Shown here piece after piece: positions 1 through 6,068 of a DNA stretch of 6,161 nt (within the stretch, counting starts at the first letter, position 1; every line of letters starts with the position of its first letter). The position numbers and the translations under genes were made by a program. Source of the DNA: DATAGZ01 sp036263455 (GTDB lineage: Bacteria; Pseudomonadota; Alphaproteobacteria; Dongiales; Dongiaceae); assembly GCA_036263455.1 (NCBI GenBank), contig DATAGZ010000019.1:1-6161 (forward strand), in the 5' to 3' direction. The notes under the pieces are model-generated. The model did not search any database. It was not told the origin of the DNA and worked only from the letters and a program-made list of their open reading frames with translations.

Positions 1-87
1 CGGCGTCTATAAGGCCCTTTCGCGGCGACGGCCATGGCGATGATGGGGCATGCCCAACCGTTCCGCGCACTATCGAAAGAGGATAAA
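1..87 (+). other. Leader region upstream of rpmI
   Basis: No gene is supported here. In many bacteria infC (initiation factor IF3) lies directly upstream of rpmI, but none of the three forward frames shows a recognisable IF3 C-terminus, so infC either ends before the window or lies elsewhere. A TATAAG hexamer at 8-13 resembles a -10 box, but its -35 partner would fall outside the window. A perfect ten-base palindrome, GGGCATGCCC, sits at 46-55. An in-frame upstream ATG at 34 lacks a ribosome binding site. In E. coli, L20 represses its own operon by binding RNA upstream of rpmI; whether this leader does the same is speculation. Confidence 0.3.
78..83 (+). promoter_or_regulatory. Ribosome binding site of rpmI
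   Basis: AGAGGA lies four bases before the ATG at 88. It is a good Shine-Dalgarno match and decides the rpmI start in favour of 88 over the in-frame ATG at 34, which has no purine-rich site before it. Confidence 0.75.
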
Positions 88-291
88 ATGCCCAAGATGA
101 AGACTAAATCCAGCGCCAAGAAGCGGTTCAAGCTGACCGCCTCGGGCCGGGTGAAATTCAAGCCCGCCGGCAAGCGCCATGGCCTGTCCAAGCGCCCGCA
201 AAGCATGAAACGCAAGACACGCCGTAACGCCGTGATGGCGGAGCAGGATGGCGACAAGGTCGTGCGCTACTATCTTCCTAACGGCCTCTAG
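88..291 (+). CDS. rpmI: 50S ribosomal protein L35 (bL35)
   Basis: This gene encodes a 67-residue, strongly basic protein of the large ribosomal subunit, where L35 helps stabilise 23S rRNA structure. It begins MPKMKTKSSAKKRFKLTASG, the classic L35 N-terminus. It continues with the K(R)HGLSKR segment near residues 29-35 and a KRKTRRN basic cluster at 41-47. The length is normal for the family, usually about 64-67 residues. The start at 88 is set by the AGAGGA site and by the family N-terminus; the in-frame ATG at 34 would add 18 residues unlike any L35. The tail RYYLPNGL is slightly longer than the usual ending. The stop codon is 14 bases before rplT, its usual partner, so both are probably made from one transcript. 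Confidence 0.97.
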   Translation: MPKMKTKSSAKKRFKLTASGRVKFKPAGKRHGLSKRPQSMKRKTRRNAVMAEQDGDKVVRYYLPNGL

Positions 292-305
292 GACGGAGAA
301 CGATC

Positions 306-662
306 ATGGCACGTATGAAACGCGGCGTGACCGCGCGCGCGCGGCACAAAAAAGTCGTCAAGATGGCCAAAGGCTATGTGGGCCGCGCCTCGACGAATTT
401 TCGAATTGCGATCGAAAAAGTCGAGAAAGGGCTGCGCTACGCCTATCGGGATCGGCGCCGCAAGAAACGCGACTTCCGCTCGCTGTGGATCCAGCGCCTG
501 AACGCAGGCGCGCGCGAACATGGCCTGACCTACTCGCAATTCATGAATGGCTTGAAGAAGGCCGGCATCGCGATCGACCGGAAGGTCTTGGCCGATATCG
601 CACTCAAGGAGCCGGCTTCCTTCGCAAGCCTTGTAGCCCAGGCGAAATCGGCGCTGAAATAA
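306..662 (+). CDS. rplT: 50S ribosomal protein L20 (bL20)
   Basis: This gene encodes a 118-residue early-assembly protein that binds 23S rRNA and is needed for the first steps of large-subunit formation. In E. coli it is also a translational repressor of rpmI-rplT. The family signature is complete: KRGVTARARHKK at residues 5-16, AKGY at 21-24, YAYRDRRRKKRDFRSLWIQR at 45-64, GLTYSQFMNGLKKAGI at 73-88 and DRKVLADIA at 91-99. The long basic N-terminal arm threads into rRNA in known ribosome structures. The segment GRASTNFRIAIEKVEKGL at 26-43 differs from the commoner GRRKNTIRIAKQAVEKAG and resembles Rhodospirillales and Rickettsiales L20 from memory. The start at 306 follows a GGAG site at 295-298, seven bases away. 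The length is normal. Confidence 0.98.
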   Translation: MARMKRGVTARARHKKVVKMAKGYVGRASTNFRIAIEKVEKGLRYAYRDRRRKKRDFRSLWIQRLNAGAREHGLTYSQFMNGLKKAGIAIDRKVLADIALKEPASFASLVAQAKSALK

Positions 663-681
663 GCGCCGCATTTGACTGGCC

Positions 682-701
682 TGTTCAGCCTGGGCTGAAC
701 G
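682..701 (+). promoter_or_regulatory. Hairpin 1 in the rplT-pheS spacer
   Basis: GTTCAGCC at 683-690 and GGCTGAAC at 693-700 form a perfect inverted repeat. As RNA this gives a seven-base-pair stem with a CUGG tetraloop, plus one outer U-G pair (682-701). It starts 20 bases after the rplT stop. No T-run follows, so it is not a terminator by itself. Its right arm overlaps the left arm of the next hairpin, so only one of the two can form. The pairing is seen directly; a regulatory role is inferred. Confidence 0.5.
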
Positions 702-723
702 CTTTCCGAAAGAGAAGCGTTTG
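696..723 (+). promoter_or_regulatory. Hairpin 2 in the rplT-pheS spacer, exclusive with hairpin 1
   Basis: AACGCTT at 698-704 pairs with AAGCGTT at 715-721. U-G and G-U pairs extend the stem outward to 696 and 723, around a loop of about ten bases. The left arm reuses bases 696-701, which also belong to hairpin 1, so the two structures compete. Competing stems are a hallmark of attenuators, but they also occur by chance in GC-rich spacers. Confidence 0.4.
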
Positions 724-731
724 CGCCCGGG

Positions 732-767
732 ATGACGGAGCTGTGGCCGGTCGCTTGGCCCTTTTGA
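732..767 (+). other. Candidate leader peptide ORF before pheS
   Basis: An ATG at 732 opens an eleven-codon frame, MTELWPVAWPF, ending with TGA at 765-767. The stop overlaps the pheS ribosome binding site, and the frame covers the whole of hairpin 3. E. coli controls pheST through a short leader peptide, PheM, in this same interval, which is why the frame is worth recording. The evidence is weak: it has only one Phe codon (762-764) beside two Trp codons, and no good Shine-Dalgarno sequence precedes it. It may well be a chance ORF. Confidence 0.15.
745..765 (+). terminator. Terminator-like hairpin 3 just before pheS
   Basis: GGCCGG at 745-750 pairs with TTGGCC at 755-760 (four G-C pairs and two G-U pairs) around a UCGC tetraloop. 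C and four T residues follow at 761-765. The stem is short and the T-run modest, so termination would be partial at best, as expected of an attenuator allowing pheST read-through. The pheS ribosome binding site begins immediately after. The structure is seen; function is inferred. Confidence 0.35.
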
Positions 768-770
768 GGA
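766..770 (+). promoter_or_regulatory. Ribosome binding site of pheS
   Basis: GAGGA lies six bases before the ATG at 777. It rules out the in-frame TTG at 771, which would abut the site with no spacer. It follows directly on the T-run of hairpin 3. Confidence 0.75.
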
Positions 771-776
771 TTGACC

Positions 777-1865
777 ATGCCGTCTGCTTCTCGCGATCTT
801 CTCCTCGAGGATGAGATCGATACGTCTCGTATCGATACCGTCTCGTCCCTTCAGGATTTGGACCACATCAAGGTCGAGCTTCTCGGCAAGAAGGGCAGGA
901 TCAGCGAGGCGCTCAAGCGCCTGGGCGCGCTTGCCCCCGAAGAGCGCCGCGCGGCGGGCGCCGCCTTGAACGCGCTCAAGGATCAGGTCAGCGAAAAGAT
1001 CGAGGCGCGCCGCCACATTTTGGAGAAAGCCGCGCTCGATCGCCGCCTTCAGGCTGAAGAGATCGACGTCACCCTGCCGGCGCGCTGGGAAGCGCGGGGC
1101 CGCATTCATCCGATCAGCCAGACCATCGACGAGATCATCGCCATTTTCGGAGCGATGGGCTTCCGCGTCGCCGAAGGCCCGGACATCGAGAGCGATTTTC
1201 GCAATTTCACGGCGCTCAACATTCCTCCCGATCATCCGGCGCGCCAGATGCAGGACACGTTCTACCTGCCGCCCGACGCGACGGGCGAGCGCGCCGTGCT
1301 GCGCACGCACACCTCGCCTGTGCAGGTGCGCACGATGATGAGCGAGAAGCCTCCGATCAGGGTCATCTGCCCGGGCCGTACCTATCGCTGCGATTCCGAT
1401 ATGACCCACACCCCGATGTTCCACCAGGTGGAAGGGTTAGTGATCGATGAACAGACCCATATGGGTCATCTCAAGGGTTGCCTTCAGGATTTCGTGCGCG
1501 CCTATTTTGGCATGAGCGATCTCCGCGTCCGTTTCCGCCCGAGCTATTTCCCCTTCACCGAACCCTCCGCGGAGATGGATATCGGTTGTGACCGCACCAA
1601 GGGAACGCTGAAGATCGGGGCGGGAGCAGACTGGCTCGAAATCCTGGGCTGCGGCATGGTCCATCCCAAGGTGCTCGAGAACTGTGGCATCGATTCAACG
1701 CGCTACCAGGGCTTTGCCTTTGGCATGGGCATCGAGCGCATCGCCATGCTGAAATACGGCATCCCCGATTTACGGACCTTCTTCGATGCCGACCTGCGCT
1801 GGCTGCGCCATTATGGTTTCGCGCCGCTCGATATTCCGAATACAGTTGCAGGGCCTCTGCGATGA
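777..1865 (+). CDS. pheS: Phenylalanyl-tRNA synthetase alpha subunit
   Basis: This gene encodes the 362-residue catalytic subunit of the alpha2-beta2 class II synthetase that charges tRNA-Phe with phenylalanine in the cytoplasm. Residues 1-100 form the N-terminal helical arm that contacts tRNA, including LLGKKGRIS at 35-43. The catalytic core starts at HPISQTIDEIIAIFGAMGF (111-129), followed by AEGPDIESD (132-140), the motif 2 region GRTYRCDSDMTHTPMFHQVE (200-219) and motif 3 GFAFGMGIERIAMLKYG (312-328). Ala314 in GFAFG matches the position (Ala294 in E. coli) that sets the size of the Phe side-chain pocket, so normal Phe specificity is expected. The insertion before WLEILGCGMVHP and the tail beginning HYGF look alphaproteobacterial. 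The start at 777 is chosen for its GAGGA site over TTG at 771. The stop overlaps the pheT start by four bases. The extreme N-terminus contains a small DNA repeat that reads IDTSRIDTVS. Confidence 0.98.
   Translation: MPSASRDLLLEDEIDTSRIDTVSSLQDLDHIKVELLGKKGRISEALKRLGALAPEERRAAGAALNALKDQVSEKIEARRHILEKAALDRRLQAEEIDVTLPARWEARGRIHPISQTIDEIIAIFGAMGFRVAEGPDIESDFRNFTALNIPPDHPARQMQDTFYLPPDATGERAVLRTHTSPVQVRTMMSEKPPIRVICPGRTYRCDSDMTHTPMFHQVEGLVIDEQTHMGHLKGCLQDFVRAYFGMSDLRVRFRPSYFPFTEPSAEMDIGCDRTKGTLKIGAGADWLEILGCGMVHPKVLENCGIDSTRYQGFAFGMGIERIAMLKYGIPDLRTFFDADLRWLRHYGFAPLDIPNTVAGPLR
816..846 (+). repeat. Tandem near-repeat and inverted repeat in pheS
   Basis: ATCGATACGTCTCGT (816-830) is followed at once by ATCGATACCGTCTCGT (831-846), an imperfect tandem copy with one extra base. 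The same bases form a perfect inverted repeat: ATCGATACG (816-824), a TCT spacer and CGTATCGAT (828-836). They also include the palindrome GTATCGATAC (829-838). The patch starts 39 bases into the pheS coding region and is AT-richer than its surroundings. The reading frame stays open and the subunit length is normal. Confidence 0.7.
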
Positions 1866-4246
1866 AGATCACCTATTCCTGGCTTAAGGAGCATCTGGAC
1901 AGTACTGCCACGCCTGCCGTGCTCGCCGAACGCCTGACCGCCATCGGGCTCGAGGTCGAAAGCGTCACGCGCGGTGGGCTCGAGGGATTCGTCATCGCGG
2001 AAGTGCTGAGCGCGGAACGCCATCCCAATGCCGACAAGCTCAGGGTCTGTCAGGTCAGCATCGGCAAGGGAACGCCGATTCAGGTCGTCTGCGGCGCACC
2101 CAACGCCCGCGCCGGCATGAAAAGCGTCTTTGCGGCGCCCGGCATGCATATTCCGGGAACCGGAATTCAACTCGCGGAGGGAAATATTCGCGGCCAGGCC
2201 TCGCGCGGCATGCTGTGCTCGGCGCGCGAGCTTGGGCTGGGCGAGGATCACGACGGGATCATGGATCTGCCCGCCGATGCGCCGGTCGGCGAGGATTTCG
2301 CCCGCTGGCGCGGCCTCGACGATGTCCTGATCGATATCAATGTGACGCCCAACCGCGCCGACTGCTTGAGTGTGCGCGGCATCGCGCGCGATCTCGCCGC
2401 GGCCGGGCTTGGAGCGCTCAAGCCACTCGCCCTCTCGCCCCATCGCGGCACCTTCCCTTCCCCCTTGCGTTGGGAGATCAAGGATGACGGCTGCGTTGCG
2501 GTCGCAGGGGTGTATTTCCGCAACGTCACCAATGGCGAAAGCCCGCAATGGCTCAAGGACCGGCTGGCAAGCGTAGGCCAGCGATCGATCTCGGCGCTGG
2601 TGGATATCACGAATTACATGACGCTCGACCTCGGCCGCCCTCTGCATGTCTTCGATGCCGATAAGATTAGCGGTGATACGCTGACTATGCGCGCGGCGCG
2701 TGACGGCGAAAATCTCGCGGCGCTCGACGGCAATACCTACGATCTCGGCCCGGACATGCTGGTGATCGCGGACAAAGCCGGACCTTTGGCTCTCGGCGGG
2801 ATCATGGGCGGGGCGCCCTCCGGCGTGTCCGTGGAAACCCGCAATGTATTTCTCGAAGTTGCTCTCTTCGATCCTCGCCGGATCGCGCGGACCGGCCGTA
2901 TGCTCAATCTTCAGTCGGATGCGCGCTACCGTTTCGAGCGCGGGGTCGATCCGCAATCGCTGGTGTGGGGAACGGCCCGCGCGATTGCCCTGATTATGGA
3001 TCTGTGCGGGGGCGAAGCGAGCGTGACGGTCCTCGCGGGCGAGATTCCGGCCCAGCCGGCGGCGATTCCCTACCGGCCCTCGCGCACCGAGACACTGGGG
3101 GGGTTAAAAATCGACCCGGCGAGCCAGGAAATGCTGTTGACCCGCTTGGGCTTCGCGATAGAGCGCGGAGAGAGCCAGTGGCGTGCCTCACCTCCATCCT
3201 GGCGCGGCGATATCTCGGGCGAAGCCGATATCGTAGAGGAACTTCTTCGCCTCGAAGGCTATGACGCCATCCCGATGCGCTCCCTTCCGCTCGAGGAATC
3301 CGTGCCCGAGCCGGTTCTCACCATCGTGCAGCGGCGCGCCCAGGCGGCAAAGCGTTTGCTCGCAACTCGTGGCCTCATGGAGGCCGTCACCTTTTCCTTC
3401 ATGGCGGGCGCGACCGCCCGCCATTTCTTGCCGTCTCCGGTCGCGCTCGCAAATCCGATCAGCGTCGATCTCGATGTGCTGCGCCCGTCTATCCTTGGCA
3501 ATCTTCTGGCCGCTGCGCAACGCAATGCCGCGCGGGGTGAGAAGGATACGGCCCTGTTCGAGGTCGGACCGGTCTATCTTTCGCCCTCCGAGCGCGACCA
3601 GTTCCTGGTAGCGACGGGGCTGCGGGTCGGTCTCAGCCATCCGCGCCAGTGGCAGGGCGGAGCGCGGCCGGTCGATTTTTTCGACGCCAAGGCGGATTGC
3701 CTGGCTTTGCTCGAGGAATTCAGCGTGCCGACAGCCAACCTCCAGATCGAACGCGCTGTCCCGGCTTATTACCACCCCGGACGGGCGGCGAGCCTGCGAC
3801 TCGGACCGGCGATTCTCGGCTATTGCGGCGAGATGCATCCCGGATTGCTCGGGGCGAGCGGGCTTGGCGAGGCGATGGCGGTCGGGTTCGAGCTGTTCCT
3901 CGACCGTCTGCCCCAGCCGCGCGTCAAGGCAGGCCAGGCCCGGGCGCCTCTCGTGGCCTCGCCCTATCAGGCGGTCGAGCGGGACTTCGCCTTCCTGGTC
4001 GACCGCGGACAAAGCGTGGCGAATCTGCTCAAGGCCGCCCGGGGCGCCGACAAGCTTCTTATCACCGCGGCGCGGGTCTTCGATCTCTATGAAGGTGAAA
4101 AGCTGCCCGCGGGGAAAAAGTCCGTGGCGCTTGCCATCACCCTCCAGGCTTCCGACCGGACGCTTACCGATAAGGAAATCGAGGAAACCAGCGCCCGGAT
4201 CGTCGCCGCCGTGACGCGCGCCACCGGGGCGGAGCTGCGCACATAA
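1862..4246 (+). CDS. pheT: Phenylalanyl-tRNA synthetase beta subunit
   Basis: This gene encodes the 794-residue partner of PheS, close to the E. coli length of 795. The N-terminus MKITYSWLKEHL leads into the tRNA-binding (EMAP/OB-fold) domain at about 40-150, with HPNADKLRVCQV at 54-65 and RGMLCSARELGLGEDHDGI at 115-133. The B3/B4 editing domain, which hydrolyses mischarged Tyr-tRNA-Phe, covers roughly 210-385 and includes DITNYMTLDLGRPLHVFDAD (248-267) and LALGGIMGG (309-317). The B5 domain lies at about 402-476 with GDISGEADIVEELLRLEGYD (449-468). A catalytic-like core follows to about 685, including YYHPGRAASL (636-645). The C-terminal FDX-ACB anticodon-binding domain spans about 700-794, starting SPYQAVERDFAFLVD. 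ATGA overlap with pheS implies translational coupling, which suits equal subunit supply. A run of seven Gs at 3097-3103 does not disturb the frame. Confidence 0.98.
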   Translation: MKITYSWLKEHLDSTATPAVLAERLTAIGLEVESVTRGGLEGFVIAEVLSAERHPNADKLRVCQVSIGKGTPIQVVCGAPNARAGMKSVFAAPGMHIPGTGIQLAEGNIRGQASRGMLCSARELGLGEDHDGIMDLPADAPVGEDFARWRGLDDVLIDINVTPNRADCLSVRGIARDLAAAGLGALKPLALSPHRGTFPSPLRWEIKDDGCVAVAGVYFRNVTNGESPQWLKDRLASVGQRSISALVDITNYMTLDLGRPLHVFDADKISGDTLTMRAARDGENLAALDGNTYDLGPDMLVIADKAGPLALGGIMGGAPSGVSVETRNVFLEVALFDPRRIARTGRMLNLQSDARYRFERGVDPQSLVWGTARAIALIMDLCGGEASVTVLAGEIPAQPAAIPYRPSRTETLGGLKIDPASQEMLLTRLGFAIERGESQWRASPPSWRGDISGEADIVEELLRLEGYDAIPMRSLPLEESVPEPVLTIVQRRAQAAKRLLATRGLMEAVTFSFMAGATARHFLPSPVALANPISVDLDVLRPSILGNLLAAAQRNAARGEKDTALFEVGPVYLSPSERDQFLVATGLRVGLSHPRQWQGGARPVDFFDAKADCLALLEEFSVPTANLQIERAVPAYYHPGRAASLRLGPAILGYCGEMHPGLLGASGLGEAMAVGFELFLDRLPQPRVKAGQARAPLVASPYQAVERDFAFLVDRGQSVANLLKAARGADKLLITAARVFDLYEGEKLPAGKKSVALAITLQASDRTLTDKEIEETSARIVAAVTRATGAELRT

Positions 4247-4248
4247 CC

Positions 4249-6048
4249 ATGACCGACCTTTCCCATATCCGCAATTTTTCGATCATCGCTCATATCGACC
4301 ACGGCAAATCGACGCTGGCCGACCGGCTGATCCAATATTGCGGCGGCCTAGCCAATCGCGAGATGCGCGAGCAGGTACTCGATTCCATGGATATCGAGCG
4401 CGAGCGCGGCATCACCATCAAGGCGCAGACCGTGCGGCTCACCTACCGCGCCCGCAACGGCGAAACATACCAGCTCAACCTCATGGATACGCCGGGCCAC
4501 GTCGATTTCGCCTACGAGGTCAGCCGCTGCCTTGCCGCTTGCGAAGGTTCCCTGCTGGTCGTCGATGCCAGCCAGGGGGTAGAGGCGCAGACACTCGCTA
4601 ATGTCTACCAGGCGATCGAACACAGTCACGAGATCGTCCCCGTGCTCAACAAGATCGATCTGCCCGCCGCCGAACCCGAACGGGTCAAGACGCAGATCGA
4701 GGACGTGATCGGGCTCGACGCTTCCGATGCCGTGCTGATATCGGCCAAGACCGGCCTGAATATCGAGGGCGTGCTCGAGGCCCTGGTGACGCGCCTGCCC
4801 CCGCCGAAGGGAGAAGGCGACAAGGCGCTCAAGGCGCTGCTCATCGATTCCTGGTACGACGCCTATCTGGGCGTTGTGTGCCTGGTGCGCATCGTGGATG
4901 GCACGCTGCGCAAGGGCCAGCTCATCACCATGATGTCGAATGGCGCTACCTACACGATCGACAAGCTCGGCATCTTTACCCCCAAGGCGCTGGATCTGCC
5001 CGCGCTGGGTCCGGGCGAGGTCGGTTTCTTTACCGCGGGCATCAAGGCCGTCGCCGATTGCTCGGTGGGCGATACCATCACCGAGGAAAAGCGGCCGGCC
5101 GCGGAGCCGCTGCCCGGTTTCAAACCGTCGGTGCCGGTCGTGTTCTGCGGCCTGTTTCCGACCGACGCGGCCGCCTTCGAGACGCTGCGCGATTCGCTTG
5201 CCAAGCTGCATTTGAACGATGCCAGCTTCCATTACGAGATGGAAAGCTCGGCCGCGCTGGGCTTCGGCTTCCGCTGCGGGTTCCTGGGCCTGCTCCATCT
5301 GGAGATCGTCCAGGAGCGGCTCGAGCGGGAATTCAATCTCGAACTGATCACCACGGCGCCGTCCGTCGTCTACAAGGTCCACCTCACCGATGGAACGGTC
5401 AAGGAGATCCACAATCCAGCCGACATGCCGGAAGTCATCCGCATCGATCACATCGAGGAACCCTGGATCCGCGCTACCATCCTGGTGCCCGACGAGTATC
5501 TCGGCGCGATCCTGAAATTATGCGAGGACCGGCGCGGGGAACAGATCGACCTCACCTATGCGGGAAACCGCGCCATGGTGATCTACCGCCTGCCCTTGAA
5601 CGAGGTGGTGTTCGATTTCTATGACCGGCTGAAATCGGTCAGCCGCGGCTATGCCAGTTTCGATTATGCGATTGAGGAATATCGCGAGGGCGATCTGGTC
5701 AAGCTCTCGATCCTGGTCAATGGCGATCCTATCGATGCCCTGTCGGCGATGGTGCACCGCTCGCGCGCCGAGGCGCGCGGCCGGGCGCTATGCGAGCGGC
5801 TCAAGGAGCTGATCCCGCGCCAGCTCTTCAAGATCGCGCTCCAGGCCGCCATCGGCGGCAAGGTCGTCGCGCGCGAGACCATCAGCGCGCTGCGCAAGGA
5901 CGTGACCGCCAAATGCTATGGCGGCGACATCACGCGGAAGCGTAAGCTGCTCGAGAAGCAGAAAGAGGGCAAGAAGCGCATGCGGCAATATGGCAGCGTC
6001 GAGATCCCGCAATCCGCCTTCATCGCCGCGCTCAAGATGAAGGATTAG
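4249..6048 (+). CDS. lepA: Elongation factor 4 (LepA), ribosome-associated GTPase
   Basis: This gene encodes a 599-residue translational GTPase of typical family length. LepA/EF4 binds the ribosome; back-translocation in vitro and a role in initiation or 30S biogenesis have been reported, and it is usually dispensable in rich conditions. The GTPase motifs are intact: G1 AHIDHGKST (14-22), G2 RGITIKAQT (53-61), G3 DTPGH (80-84) with the catalytic histidine H84, G4 NKID (134-137) and G5 SAKTG (165-169). An EF-Tu domain II-like barrel follows at about 200-280, an EF-G domain III-like region at about 295-370 with GFGFRCGFLGLLHLEI, and a domain V-like region at about 400-480. The LepA-specific C-terminal domain ends with AKCYGGDITRKRKLLEKQKE near 556-575. 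The start is two bases after the pheT stop with no strong Shine-Dalgarno sequence at normal spacing (GGAG at 4231-4234 is too far), so coupling to pheT translation is likely. Confidence 0.98.
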   Translation: MTDLSHIRNFSIIAHIDHGKSTLADRLIQYCGGLANREMREQVLDSMDIERERGITIKAQTVRLTYRARNGETYQLNLMDTPGHVDFAYEVSRCLAACEGSLLVVDASQGVEAQTLANVYQAIEHSHEIVPVLNKIDLPAAEPERVKTQIEDVIGLDASDAVLISAKTGLNIEGVLEALVTRLPPPKGEGDKALKALLIDSWYDAYLGVVCLVRIVDGTLRKGQLITMMSNGATYTIDKLGIFTPKALDLPALGPGEVGFFTAGIKAVADCSVGDTITEEKRPAAEPLPGFKPSVPVVFCGLFPTDAAAFETLRDSLAKLHLNDASFHYEMESSAALGFGFRCGFLGLLHLEIVQERLEREFNLELITTAPSVVYKVHLTDGTVKEIHNPADMPEVIRIDHIEEPWIRATILVPDEYLGAILKLCEDRRGEQIDLTYAGNRAMVIYRLPLNEVVFDFYDRLKSVSRGYASFDYAIEEYREGDLVKLSILVNGDPIDALSAMVHRSRAEARGRALCERLKELIPRQLFKIALQAAIGGKVVARETISALRKDVTAKCYGGDITRKRKLLEKQKEGKKRMRQYGSVEIPQSAFIAALKMKD

Positions 6049-6068
6049 CGGGGGCGCATTTCCTCCCC

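Noticed and set aside
34..87. N-terminal extension of rpmI from the ATG at 34
   Set aside because: No ribosome binding site precedes 34, the extra 18 residues do not resemble L35, and a good site plus the conserved MPKMKTK N-terminus support 88.
672..698. Second short frame (TTG start, LTGLFSLG) as a pheST leader peptide
   Set aside because: It has a TTG start, no ribosome binding site and a single Phe codon; it overlaps hairpin 1 only by chance as far as can be seen.
248..814. Forward 188-codon frame across rplT and the spacer
   Set aside because: It lies out of frame over a clear rplT and into pheS, has no recognisable motifs, and is explained by the low stop frequency of GC-rich DNA.
288..1424. 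Long minus-strand open frame of 378 codons opposite rplT and pheS
   Set aside because: It is antisense to two highly conserved genes and composed of Arg-, Ala- and Gly-rich residues typical of the reverse strand of GC-rich coding DNA.
1811..2956. Minus-strand open frame of 381 codons opposite pheT
   Set aside because: It shows the same antisense shadow pattern, with no domain or motif visible and full overlap with the conserved pheT reading frame.
3188..4012. Minus-strand open frame of 274 codons opposite pheT
   Set aside because: It is an antisense shadow of conserved pheT with no independent support.
4348..5451. Minus-strand open frame of 367 codons opposite lepA
   Set aside because: It is the mirror of the lepA codon pattern, lies wholly within a conserved gene and has no recognisable family features.
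4878..5624. Forward 248-codon frame inside lepA
   Set aside because: It is a +1/+2 shadow of lepA, low in hydrophobic residues and rich in Arg and Gly, and lepA itself is intact from end to end.
6050..6068. GGGG...CCCC pairing between lepA and the convergent gene as a bidirectional terminator
   Set aside because: Only four G-C pairs around a ten-base loop, with no T-run on either strand, so it is too weak to call.
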